From contig NW_023361327.1 in NCBI RefSeq assembly GCF_001411555.2, positions 159,001 to 223,000 of the forward strand: a DNA stretch of 64,000 nt. The letters run 5' to 3'. The DNA comes from Juglans regia. Taxonomy: Eukaryota; Streptophyta; Magnoliopsida; Fagales; Juglandaceae. Made by a program: the position numbers and the translations under genes. The notes beneath the pieces are model-generated. The model saw only the letters and a list, made by a program, of their open reading frames with translations, did not search any database and was not told where the DNA came from. How positions within the stretch are numbered: the first letter of the stretch is position 1; every line of letters begins with the position of its first letter. Below are positions 11,812 through 22,994 of this stretch, piece by piece.

Positions 11812-12340
11812 CTTTTGTCTCTTGATTCTTCTAGAAGGTTTCTAGCATGTTGACAAGTGGAAAATCCTCTAGGGTAGGTTTGTAAGCCACCTCTAGGTGT
11901 TTTCCTACACTTCTCTCTCCCCCTTAACCCACTGTCAAGTCTAGATTCATAGTGCAACACATGCATGACACATGGCACTAGTGACTGGGGCTTGGGTCAT
12001 GGACCTAAAGCCATTTGGGCCTGGGTTTCTAAATAGGGCCGAGAATCACAAGGCATTCTAGGGCTACTCCCCTCTTGGGCTCAAGTTGCCAAATCAAAAA
12101 CTCTAAGGCCTTCCAAAAATAACTAAAGCTCTTAAAATGCTATGGCAACTAAGAATAAATTCTATGGGCCATGCTTAGGCAAGCTCGAGTCATCAAAGTT
12201 TGTAACATACGCTTAGATAATTTAATTGTGATTTATGTATAAATGGTGAATTCATGATATAAATGTCATTTTGAGTTTGAAATATAGCATTGTGCATTTA
12301 CATGACATGTGTAATTTTTACTATTTGAGCAGATTATATC
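11812..12340. other. Spacer, no gene recognised
   Basis: No ORF of note and no family match. Probably flank of an older element that continues at 15213 after the F' LTR insertion. Confidence 0.4.
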
Positions 12341-15212
12341 TGTAACGTCCCGCTCCCGAAGGTTCGGAGAGTTACTCTTAATACCTAAAATTAGCTTAAA
12401 TAACACAACTATAAAATCCAAAAAATCCCACAAAATATAAATCCACTTAATCAATACAAAAATCTAAGTTCCTCCATGGTGACAGCAAAGAAATCCCCAA
12501 TAACATAAATTAGAAATTCTCTAAAACTCGAAAACATCCTCAACTCATCAAATCAAATACCCGAAAAATAAATCAGTTTACTAACTACGACCCTCAAATA
12601 AGCATTTGTACCCTCAGACACTTATTCCACTACGATCATCACACCTTGCTAAACTTTATAATCTTGTTCTCCAGCTGAACCATCAAAATTATCTTAAAAG
12701 TATATGGAGATAAGGGGTGAGTTATCAACAACTCAGTAAGCAGAGGACATATACTAGTGTGTAAACATGAGCATTTACAGAGGTCAGAATGCAGAACGAA
12801 AATATTTTCTTTCAGAATGCTGAATCATAATAATGTTTTCAAAATGCAGCGTTAGAACATGTTATCAAGATAATCAGAGCGAAAGTTTGAAAAATATTCA
12901 TAATCAAAATCCCTTTGGCATAGTATAAACTGAAACATCATATCTTATCTTATCATATCAGAACAAATACCATGTTTAACCTCCGTGGTAGGGTTGTGCA
13001 AACCCCAGAACTAACCGAGCAGAAACAGAATGTGAATCTTCCCCTTATCATTCTCGGAGCCCCGAGTGTACACATAGGAAAGACCACGCAGAAAACCACT
13101 TTGTTTCCAAAGTGGGTGCACCAGAAACAGAAAAGTTGGTACCAACCCGAACAGAGGCCACAGTTTTACACCCGTGGTGAGGTCAGAATGGAACAGAAAC
13201 AGGAACAGAATGTTATGCCAGAGGTTTTCAAAAATCACATCAGATCATATCAAAGTACGGAAAATCTTCAGAACAGAACAAAATCATTGCACAACATAAT
13301 TTATGCACAAAATTTCATATTCGCTCTCTTTTTCAAAGTTCAGAAACAGAATATCAAAAATAAGCTCATGTCTACACCAGTCATGACAAAAAATAATTTC
13401 TTCTTAAACAGAATCTCATGAGTAATGCAGAACAAATAATCGAGGTAGTTCAAATTTCTTTTCAAAATCAAATATGTATATTTTTCAAAAATAACCTCAG
13501 CACATTTTATATTAATGCAAAGTCTAGCATAGGAACTCTGCTTACCTAGACTTCTTAGCTTTTCAGGAATTTACTCAAAATGCTGAACAATTATTAATTG
13601 TCACCTATAACATAATAACGTAATTCTCATAAATTTCCAATCGAACACAATTTCAAAAACCTAACTTCACGTAACCCTAAAATATTGTCACATTTTCTAA
13701 ATTCATCAATGTGCCAATAATTAGTCTGAGCAAAACACAAAACTAACTAACTTATTTACTAATGAGATCAAATTATAAAATTTAATACTAGCTAATATAT
13801 TTATAACAAAATATTTTAAAAATTAAACAGTTAAAAAATTATAATAAGCAAGATCATAATAATAAACACAACATTATTGTCTACTCTTTGAAAGAAAACC
13901 TTGCTTAATACTAATTTAATTTACTTAAATGGGTTTCTGTAAACATAATAAAAATTAGAGAGTATTATTACATAATAAAAGTTTAAAAACACATTAGTAC
14001 AACAAATTAGTAAAGGGTACTAAGGTAATTTCATAAAATTCTTTGAAGCACAAACATAATCTGCGTGAAAAAAAAAAAAAAAAAACTTTGCATGGCAGGC
14101 TTACCATGGAGGCAATCCAGAGGCAGCGTGCGACGTAGGCGAAAGGGACTAGGTAGACGGCGGTGATCACGGTGGAGTACTGGACGAGAGAGAGAGAGAG
14201 AGAGAGAGAGAGGCCAACGAAATGAGGAGAAAAATGAAAGACATAGAGTAAGCCGAGAGAGTGTGACACGGAGGTGCTGTCGGTGGCTTACCGAGCGGGA
14301 CGCGGCGGATAGGAGTGGCTTGGAGTGACCGTCGGAGTTCTCTGTGCCAGTGGGAACGACATGGAGGCGTTGGCACCGTGCGTGGTGGCGTTGAACGACA
14401 AGGGCACCGGGCTGTGTTGCTTTGTTTTCAGTGGCTAAAACAGGGGAGTTTTGTGGCTTGCAACGGAGGCTACGGGAGGCATTGGGCGGCGGCTTCGTGT
14501 GGCTGGGCATGGTGGTGGGGTCTGGACAGAGATTTTCGTGAGGTGGATTAACCGGCGGCAACTATGTGGAGGTGTTGATTCTCTGTTGACCATGTATGTG
14601 TGCTGCTCGAGGTTGCCCAAATGATGAACAATCCCAACGCAACCGTTTGGTTCTTGGTGGTGCGTGGCTACGACGAAAGCTGGTAGCTTGCGGAGGAACT
14701 ACCATTGCTTACGGAAACAAGGAAAACCCGAGAGGAGCTTGGGATGCTCTCGTTTGGGCTTCCGTGAAGGTCTGTTTCAGGCTGTGGCTGGGGCCGGATG
14801 GCTTTTCCACGGTGGTTAGCGGTGGAGGGGGTTTGGCATTGTTGACGAGTGCTGAACCGCGAACGCAGAGAGACAGTGAACTAGAGGGAGTTATGCGTGG
14901 GTTGCTGCGGCTACTACTTTTTCAAGAGAAAAATATGCATTTATAGAGTTGATTAAAACCCTAGATGCGAAAAGAAAGGAAGGTAACTGAGTTGATTAAA
15001 ACATGCATGAGAGACGTGCATGCGGAAACTGAGTTGTTCATGTGTATGCATGGAGTGTACGAGAGGAAAACTTACGGGAATTAAGAGATATAGACGGAAA
15101 GAGAAGAAAACAAAATAAAACATGCGGGAAAAAATAAACATGTGAAGAAAATAAATAAATAAAATGAACTAAAATAAATAAAAATTGGGCTTGATTGGGT
15201 CCGGGTGTTGCA
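12341..15212 (-). mobile_element. Solo LTR, family F' (2.87 kb)
   Basis: Starts TGTAACGTCC and ends GGGTGTTGCA, the reverse of an F-type LTR. Flanks ATATC (12336-12340) and ATATG (15213-15217) are a 5-bp target duplication with one change. The body is AT-rich except for a GC-rich block at about 14100-14900 that holds overlapping spurious frames on both strands, and a GA microsatellite at about 14186-14212. It lacks the 30-31-bp minisatellite seen in the other F LTRs. No internal region is attached. Confidence 0.85.
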
Positions 15213-16240
15213 ATATGAAACTATCATTTTCATACTTCACAAACACGTCATGAAAAATATTTTCAAGCATAGCATTAAACATAAATTTTGTCACCACCCC
15301 AGTGGTTAGAATGGAGAATTGTCTTCGTGGAACTCTAATGTCCACTCTAGAGTGAGTAAAAATGGAGTTGTAACACTAAGTTGACAAAGAACCGTCAAAG
15401 GATTTTGAATGATTTCTTTTAAAGAATGCCCGAGTGAATTCATTTGTGGCACCTAAGGTTGGTGGGTGCATATGTTATAATGATATGATGAAATGTTATG
15501 TTACCAATGTTATACTTTTCAAATAACATAGTTTCAACATGAGTTGTACTACGGTCACCAATAGGTACTCATTGCATAATGGGAAGCTGTAATGATACCA
15601 TATGTTATGATGTTAATGTTAATAATGGCTTTAATAAAGATGAAATTTTATGTTTTTGAAATAATGAATTGATAAATGTTATCTATAAGAAAACGTGCAT
15701 GAAGTTGTTTCTGAAAATGTTGAGGAATCTTGATGGGAGACAAATACTAATTTTTCTGCATAGCATGCATCTCATATTTATCATTTATCATGCATAACTT
15801 ATATCTGTGCAAGTTGGTTGTTTAACTTACAGAGATTTCAAGTAAATCTCACCCTTGTGGACCCACTATGATTTCCCCTAGAATGGTAGAAGTTGTGTCA
15901 AGACTGGTTGAGGACGAACTAGATGGACTGTTGGATACAGATGGTTGATGAGGAGTCAGACCTTGAGCGAAGAGTAGATATCATTTTGATGTTCATAGCA
16001 TTGACTCTTCATACTTTAGAGGGGGTATGAAGGAGATAATCTGACTATTGAGACTTGGTTTTAAGTATCTTGTATTAAGAAAATGCTATCATTTAGTTTG
16101 AACTTAGGATGGTTATTAATATTATTGGGATGTCTAGTTCATTTTTACATAATTTTTTTTATAAGTCACCCTTATTCCACTGCGATTATTGTATACTGCT
16201 AGTTGCATACTAGGATGGATTGCATACTAGCTATCATGAA
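15213..16240 (+). other. Decayed LTR-like / non-coding retroelement sequence
   Basis: Contains the 'gtcaccacccc...tccactctagagtg' and 'aatggtagaagttgtg' blocks that also occur at 1110-1190 and 1770-1790, suggesting a related old LTR. No usable reading frame. It leads into the integrase fragment of element H. Confidence 0.45.
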
Positions 16241-16249
16241 CCGGGGTAT

Positions 16250-16469
16250 ATAACCATTTGTTAAATGTCTCGACGCTCTAAGTCTCTCTTACATCCCAAG
16301 TGGAGGTTTGAGGCCCTCCCAAAACTAAATCCCCAGTATGTAGGACCGTATGATATCGTAGAACGAATTGCTTATCGTTTGGACTTACCAATATAAATCC
16401 AGGGCATACACGACGTGTTCCACATATCTTCTCTAAAAAAGAGCTTCAGGAACAATGACTAGTGATAAT
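16250..16469 (+). pseudogene. Integrase C-terminus of chromovirus-like element H, first part
   Basis: One frame reads PQYVGPYDIVERI..AYRLDLP, the GPY/F module of gypsy integrase, then IQGIHDVFHISSLKK. There is one stop inside. The reading is cut by B1 at 16470 and resumes at 26304. Everything upstream in pol is missing or unrecognisable. Confidence 0.8.
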
Positions 16470-17209
16470 TGATATGAACCCGCGGGAATAGAATTCCCTT
16501 GAACCCACAATCAATTTGAAAACTTCCCGAGAAAGCCAAAATCAAGTCAAGGATGGAGAATCTAGACCCGATGAGAACTCGTTTCAAGAACCTAGATTAT
16601 ATTAAAATCTAGACCCGTTGAAGAACCCGTCTCAAGAACCCAGATTACAAAGGAGGAACGCCACAAAGGTTGTGATTTACCTTTGATAAGTTCAAAAGTT
16701 CAATTAAGAACAAGAGGAGATAAACTCAACTCACAATGAATAAATTCATCAAATTTTGTAAACTTCATAATCTGATTAGAATGAGGCTACATAGAGTATT
16801 TAAAGCAAAACCTAATGAAACCCTAGCCAAAATAAACCCCCCATCTTCCAAAAGTGCCCCTGGATGAACAGTGCCGCGGCTACAGCGCCGAGCTACAGTA
16901 ACTCGCTACAGTAACCCTAACCCTAGTTCAATAAAATAATAATTTTTCCAACATGCCCTTGCATAGGCCCCTTAAGTGCATCCCATAATAAACTCAATTA
17001 TTCTAAACTAATAACATAAGTTCTTTAAATAAATTAAATAAGTTGAAAGCCTTAAGTGCCCAAAGCCTTTAAGTCTTGTTGTTGCCCTTTTCATAGTTCA
17101 TCAAATGAATCAAAGCTGAATCTTCATCATTTAAGCTCTTGAACTTGTATTTGGCCAATCTGGAACATGCAACATATCTTTAAAACTAGGCCCACCTTGG
17201 TTCCCATCA
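16470..17209 (-). repeat. 3' LTR of B1 (subtype beta)
   Basis: TGATATGAACCCGCGGG to TTGGTTCCCATCA. Adjacent to it at 17210 is TTCCCCCTCTCC, the reverse of a polypurine tract used for plus-strand priming. Shares the beta-specific segment ('tttaagctcttgaacttgtatttggcc') with the LTRs at 25589, 47530 and 59836. Confidence 0.93.
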
Positions 17210-17962
17210 TTCCCCCTCTCCACAAAAGGATTCGACCTCGAATCTCCAGCTGGATCAAAGGGAAAAATGTTAGTAACATTATCATTAATTTCATAAGCAT
17301 TATCATTAATTTGTTCAAGAATTTGAAAAAATCCATCCAAACTACTCCTGTTGTCAACAGATAATGGTATTAAATCTAAAGAAGTAAATGCAGTAAAGTC
17401 TAAAAGGTGAAAATTTAGTAGTAGCATGAACACTCCAATTATATGTAAACTCAATGAATGACAAACAATACTCCAACAAATGTTCATGAAACACATCTAA
17501 AGTCCTCCTCACCCCAAAATGACCACTCAAATTATATGCAAATTCAAAGAAAGACAAATGATGCTCACGTAAACGTTTATGCAACAAGTCAATGAATGAC
17601 AAATGATACTCCCACAAACGTTCATGCAACACATTTAAAATCTTATTTACACCAAAATGACTACTCCAATTATATGAAGACTCAATGAATGGCAAGCAAT
17701 ACTCCCACAAATGTTCACGCAATACATCAATGAATGAAAAATGATACTTCCACAAACGTCCATGCAACACGTCATGGAATGGCAATTGATATTCCCAAAA
17801 ACGTTCATGCAACACAACAAAAGTCTTCCTTACTCCAAAGTTACCCAACAAACCACCATGTCCATCACACAAAAGCAACTTAGGCATAAAACTAGTAGGC
17901 ACACAAAATCTATTCTTTCTAAACAAGTATCAATCTAGTTTATAGAACTTACCAAATGATGT
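17210..17962 (-). pseudogene. B1 ORF, 3' part: integrase-derived repeats and C-terminus
   Basis: Minus-strand frame (17926 downwards) reads NRFCVPTSFMPKLLLCDGHG, the segment before the integrase zinc finger, then tandem units of the type LHERLWEYHLPFID with or without YNWSSHFGVNKILNV, ending NWSVHATTKFSPF. A frameshift follows. The C-terminal QILEQINDNAYEINDNV and PFDPAGDSRSNPF continue in another frame and run into the LTR. Units join short pieces of integrase zinc-finger and catalytic-core sequence. No intact catalytic domain is present. Confidence 0.85.
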
Positions 17963-18751
17963 TGATATGAACCCGCGGGAAAGGAATCCCTTGAACCCAC
18001 AGTCAATTTGAAAACTCTCCAAGAAAGCCAAAATCAAGTCAATGGATGGAGAACCTAGACCCGATGAGAACTCGTTTCAAGAACCTAGATTATATTAAAA
18101 TCTAGACCCGTTGAAGAACCCGTCTCAAGAACCCAGATTACAAAGGTTGTGATTTACCTTTGATAAGTTCAAAAGTTCAATTAAGAACAAGAGGAGTAAA
18201 ACTCAACTCACAATGAATAAATTCATCAAATTTCATAAACTTCATAATCTGATTAGAATGAGGCTACATAGAGTATTTAAAGGAAAACCTAATGAAACCC
18301 TAGCCAAAATAAACCCCCATCTTCCAAAAGTACCCCTGGATGAACAGTGCCGCGGCTACAGTGCCGAGCTACAGTACTCGGCTACAGTAACCCTAACCCT
18401 AGTTCAATAAAATAATACTTTCCCAACATGCCCTTGCATAGGCCCCCTTAAGTGCTTCCCATAATAAACTCAATTATTCTAAACTAATAAAATAAGTTCT
18501 TTAAATGAATTAAATAAGTTGAAACCCTTCAAGAGCCCAAAGCCTTTAAGTCTTGTCGTTGCCTTCTTCCGTAGCTGATCACATGAATTAAAACAGGATC
18601 CTCATCCTTCAAGCCCCATCTTGAATGTTGGCCTCTTGCTAAACTTATCCCAGGTGGATTGCATCAATCCTTGCATTGTCTCTTTGATCTTCTTGGCCCA
18701 TCTGGAAGTTGCAAATGATCTTTAAGACTACGCTCATCTTGGTTCCCATCT
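17963..18751 (-). repeat. 3' LTR of B2 (alpha)
   Basis: TGATATGAACCCG to GGTTCCCATCT (the final A has changed to T), next to the reversed polypurine tract TTCCCCCTCTCCT at 18752. Its right part is coding: the ORF tail LPDGPRRSKRQCKD lies within this LTR. Confidence 0.92.
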
Positions 18752-21335
18752 TTCCCCCTCTCCTCAAAAGGATTCGACCTCGAATCTCCACCTGGATCAA
18801 AGGGAAAGTGGTTAGTCCCATTGAAAATAGTAGAAACATGATACTTACCTGGAAGATCCATTAGATATGCATTTTCATTAATTTGTTCAAAAATTTGGAC
18901 TAGTCCATCCAAGCTACCCATATCATCAACTGGTGAAGATTTTAAATCTAAAGGAGGAAATTGATTAAGTCTATAAACAATTTCAATTGATGAAAATTTA
19001 GTAGTGGCATGAACATTCCAATCATATGTAAACTCAATGAATGGCAAAGAATACTCCCACAAATGTTCATGAAGCACATCTAAAGTCTTCCTCGAACCAA
19101 AATGACCACTCCAATATACAAACTCAATGAATGGCAAATAATACTCCCGCAAATATTCATGCAACAAGTCAATGAATGGCAAATGATACTCCCATAAATG
19201 TTCATGCAACATTTCTGAAATCTTATTTTCACCAGAATGACCACTCCAATTATATGCAAAATCAATGAAATACAAATGATACTCCCGCAAACGTTCGTGT
19301 AACACGTCTTTGAAAGGCAAATGATATTTCCATAAACGTTCATGCAACACAACAAAAGTCTTCCTTACACCATGGTTACCCAACAAACCAGCATGTCCAT
19401 CACACACAAGCAACTTACGCATAAAACTAGTAGGCACACAAAATCTATTCATTCTAAACAAATACCAATCTAGTTTATAGAACTTACCAAAAGATGCATT
19501 CTCACATGTTCCATACACACTAGCAAAGTCATCATTATTAGCATGCAATTCCTTATCATATTCAAATCTCAACAATTTCGCATCTAAAATGAAGACAAGG
19601 ACATACCTTCTTGCTAACGCATCAACCACAAAATTTTTCATACCTTGTGTGCATTTGAATACATGAGAAAAAGTCTCAATACAATCCTCCCGCTTAGTAT
19701 GCATTCTAGTCAACAACTTACCTTGTCCCTTTAAGTGTGTCAATGACTCTTGTTTTTCCAAGAAAGGTCGATTAAGAATTGTCGCACCTGGCATAAAATC
19801 AATGTAGTGCTCTATCTCCCTAAAAGGTGGCAATCCACAAAAGACACCACTAGGAAAAATGACCTCATATCCCTGCAACAAAGAGACAACAATACTAGGT
19901 AAACATACGTCAAGTCCGTTAGGATTAAGACTCGCCTTAGCACAAAAACTCACTTTTCTCTTTGTTTTTCTTTCACTTTCTTCACACTCTCTTTTCTTTC
20001 CACTCTCTTTTTCTTTTTCACTCTCTTTTTCTCTTTCACACTCTTTTTTCTTTTCACTCTCTTTTTTTCTGTCACTCTCTTTTTCTTCATCTTTTTTTGT
20101 ACTCTCGACCTCATAATTATTTTTCAACTCATTCTCTCTTTTTCTTGAGGTCTTAGTCTCACCCTCTTCTTTTTTCTCTCTCATTTTTCTCTCTTTCTCC
20201 ATTTCGGTCTCACTATTTCTTTTCTTCTCAATCTCACATTCACTTTCACTTTCACTCTCATCTTCACTCTTGCTTTTCAGCACAATCTCACTTTCACTGT
20301 CACCTTCACTCTTACTATTAAGCTCATTCTCACTTTTTCTTGAGGTTTCAGCCTCACCCAAATCTTTTCCCTTTGGTGGTTCGGACTTCTCCTTTGCTAC
20401 AACTTGATCATTTTTGTCCCACTTTGGTTTCCAAGAAGTACTAGAAACCGAAGTATACCTTGATGTACCCTTTCCTTTTAGCCGTCTCTCCACCTTCATA
20501 GCCATGTTCACTATGTCCTCTACCTCCTCATAATGTTGCAACTCAACTACATTGGCTATCTCCCTATTCAACCCCCTCAAAAATCTTTTCATTATGGCCT
20601 CCCGATCCTCCACTACATTAGCCCGAATCATAGCCACCTCCATCTCCTTATGGTAGTCCTCTACACTCCTAGACCCCTGTATAAGATTTTGTAATTTTTG
20701 TAGAGGTCTCTATAGTAGTGGCTAGGTACAAATCTCCGCCTCATGATAGCTTTCAACTCTCTCCATGTTTCTACAGGCCTCTCAAAATTCCTCCTCCTAT
20801 TGGATACTAATTGATCCCACCAAATAATCGCATAATCAGTGAAATCAATTACAGCCAACTTCATCTTTTTCTGCTCAGAGTAATTATGACAATCAAACAC
20901 CAACTCTATTCTTTTCTCCCACTCTAAATAAACTTCAGGGTCAGTTCTACCTTGGAATGATGGTATTTTCATTTTGATGCTTCCAAGGTTCTTATCTACT
21001 CTTTCTCGACCCCCTGAGTTTGCCCTAAGGCCTCTTCCATGCCTAACTCTTCTATGTCTACCCAATCCAACTTCAGATGTTAGCACTTCCTCATCCTCAC
21101 CATACTCTCCATTCTCATACCCATTCTTAATATTAGGCTCATGTAGCCTCCTATCTTTCTCTGCTTGCAGATTTCTAACCATTGCTTCTTGATTATCCAT
21201 GCTATTCCTCACTTCACCTAACACCAAGTTCAACCGCTCAAACTCATGTTGCATGGCATGCAACACAAAAGATGAGTTATCTACTCGCCCCCTTGGTGAT
21301 GAGCTACTCCGATGAGACATTACAAGGTGCTGCAA
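18664..21335 (-). pseudogene. B2 gag-pol-derived ORF, one frameshift from open
   Basis: Gag starts at the ATG at 21320 (MSHRSSSSPRGR), with an upstream in-frame ATG at 21335. It includes KIPSFQGRTDPEVYLEWEKRIELVF and IIWWDQLVSNRRRN, a Retrotrans_gag signature. A missing T in a poly-T run near 20696 shifts the frame (B1 has one more T). The remaining 659 residues stay open to 18664: end of gag (residues 1-60), a Ser/Glu/Lys-rich tract (about 95-230), an RT N-terminal stub (LLQGYEVIFPSGVFCGLPPF), an RNase H tail (HLKGQGKLLTR then NFVVDALARRYVL), five integrase-piece repeats (about 440-570) and a GPY/F-like tail. No CCHC knuckle, protease, RT YxDD or integrase DDE was seen. Confidence 0.88.
19020..19370 (-). 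repeat. Tandem repeats of integrase fragments in B2
   Basis: About five in-frame units. Short units of about 45 bp encode LHERLWKYHLPFKDV-like peptides. Long units of about 90 bp add YNWSGHFGxRKTLDV. WSGHFGVRKTLDVLHEH matches the integrase zinc-finger region, and LPFIEFAYN..HATTKFSP the end of the catalytic core of intact gypsy pol, so each long unit splices the two together. Confidence 0.85.
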
Positions 21336-21779
21336 AGAAGAATGTTAGTGGTAAAAAAGAAAACCTCACACACTCCCTTACGTGTTTCAACTCGAATAAT
21401 GACACTCTACTCATGTTTCACTCTTAATGGCTTTTTCCCGATAATAGTCTCACACTCTCTTGCCTTTTACCTCAATAGTTTTTCCACTCAAGTTCTTTCA
21501 GAACTAAATGAACTCAATCAAGACAAGGCAGCCTTGTTTTATCCCAACTAGTAATTAGATTCAGGAAACAAGAACAAGAGAAACATGAAGGAATAAAAAT
21601 GACACGAGAATCAATGAAGTTATACGAATGAAAGAGTAGCAATAAGACAAGATACCAACTTGAGTGATGTATGCATCAGCCCCTTTGATGATAAGGTTCA
21701 ATCAACAAATTTCTTTCTTTCTCATTGTTGTAACTATGTAGCAACTTTGAATATGCTACCTTCTCTTCTCTTCAACTTC

Positions 21780-21856
21780 TTTTTTTTTTTTGGAATTTTC
21801 TTTTCTTTTCTTTTCTTTTCCTTTCTTTTCTTTTCTTTTCCTTTCTTTTCTTTTCT
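21780..21856 (-). repeat. Purine-rich microsatellite in B2 leader
   Basis: (AAAAG)n-type run on the minus strand in the leader between PBS and gag. A shorter equivalent lies at 25198-25253 in B1. Low complexity. Confidence 0.8.
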
Positions 21857-22169
21857 CTAATTCATCCACAAACAGCAATATTCAATTGTGAAAACCAACC
21901 AATTGAATTCACACAAGCATGGACAATGAAGTAGAAGAGAATCAATGGAACGACACTCCAAGCAATTGACAAACTTAGAGATGCAGGAAACCCTAGAATT
22001 TTGAAACCCTAGGTGATGCAAATTTCAGCCAAACCCAAAACCCTAAGAATTTTGGCAGCCTATTTTTGTTTCTATTTTTTTTTTTTTTTAGCAACCCTAG
22101 AACAATGAAGCCCTAGAATTAAATTCAAGGATGCTAGAATTAAAAGATAGAATCAGACCTGATTGGAAA

Positions 22170-22188
22170 CCTTGCTCTGAATACCAAA
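22170..22188 (-). promoter_or_regulatory. Primer binding site of B2
   Basis: On the minus strand, TTGGTATTCAGAGCAAGG lies directly inside the 5' LTR, close to the initiator-Met tRNA complement TGGTATCAGAGC. The B1 equivalent (25571-25588) has decayed. Confidence 0.8.
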
Positions 22189-22994
22189 TGATATGAACCC
22201 GCGGGAAAGGAATCCCTTGAACCCACAGTCAATTTGAAAACTCTCCAAGAAAGCCAAAATCAAGTCAATGGATGGAGAACCTAGACCCGATGAGAACTCG
22301 TTTCAAGAACCTAGATTATATTAAAATCTAGACCCGTTGAAGAACCCGTCTCAAGAACCCAGATTACAAAGGAGGAACCCCACAAAGGTTGTGATTTACC
22401 TTTGATAAGTTCAAAAGTTCAATTAAGAACAAGAGGAGTAAAACTCAACTCACAATGAATAAATTCATCAAATTTCATAAACTTCATAAACTGATTAGAA
22501 TGAGGCTACATAGAGTATTTAAAGGAAAACCTAATGAACCCCTAGCCAAAATAAACCCCCATCTTCCAAAAGTGCCCCTGTATGAACAGTGCCGCGGCTA
22601 CAGTGCCGTGCTACAGTACTCGGCTACAGTAACCCTAACCCTAGTTCAATAAAATAATAACTTTCCCAACATGCCCTTGCATAGGCCCCCTTAAGTGCTT
22701 CCTATAATAAACTCAATTATTCTAAACTAATAAAATAAGTTCTTTAAATGAATTAAATAAGTTGAAACCCTTCAAGAGCCCAAAGCCTTTAAGTCTTGTC
22801 GTTGCCTTCTTCCGTAGCTGATCACATGAATTAAAACAAGATCCTCATCCTTCAAGCCCCATCTTGAATGTTGGCCTCTTGCTAAACTTATCCCAGGTGG
22901 ATTGCATCAATCCTTGCATTGTCTCTTCGATCCTCTTGGCCCATCTGGAAGTTACAAATGATCTTTAAGACTAGGCTCATCTTGGTTCCCATCA
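22189..22994 (-). repeat. 5' LTR of B2 (alpha)
   Basis: 806 bp, TGATATGAACCCG to TTGGTTCCCATCA. Holds a TATA-like CCTTTAAATACTCTA (22511-22525, minus strand) and, upstream of it, several CTACAGTA-type motifs and a telomere-like CCCTAACCCTAG. Confidence 0.93.
22511..22525 (-). promoter_or_regulatory. Putative TATA box of B2 5' LTR
   Basis: TTTAAATA within the LTR, conserved at the same place in the other family B LTRs (for example about 30148-30157). Transcription would start roughly 30 bp further along the minus strand. Position-based inference only. Confidence 0.5.

Larger units (their letters stand above)
17963..22994 (-). mobile_element. Element B2 (family B gypsy, subtype alpha), complete, nested in B1
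   Basis: 5.03-kb minus-strand element with LTRs 17963-18751 (3', 789 bp) and 22189-22994 (5', 806 bp) and a perfect target duplication GATGT (17958-17962 and 22995-22999). The LTRs differ by a 16-bp deletion near 18140 and about a dozen substitutions by eye, so insertion is fairly recent. The order PBS, leader, gag, charged tract, pol fragments, polypurine tract, LTR is complete, but no protease, full RT, RNase H or integrase is encoded. It is non-autonomous. Confidence 0.95.

Noticed and set aside
19859..20156. Phe/Ser/Leu-rich plus-strand frames that look like membrane proteins (also 9458-9727, 23252-23804, 46162-46386, 61762-62022)
   Set aside because: They are the antisense of the Lys/Glu-rich tract of family B and C ORFs. 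The hydrophobic look is an artefact of reading CT-rich antisense.
22170..22188. tRNA-like sequence beside LTRs
   Set aside because: These are primer binding sites complementary to a tRNA end. No cloverleaf or tRNA gene is present.
22620..22645. CCCTAACCCTAG as an interstitial telomere
   Set aside because: Only two units, conserved at the same place in every B LTR, so it is part of the LTR.
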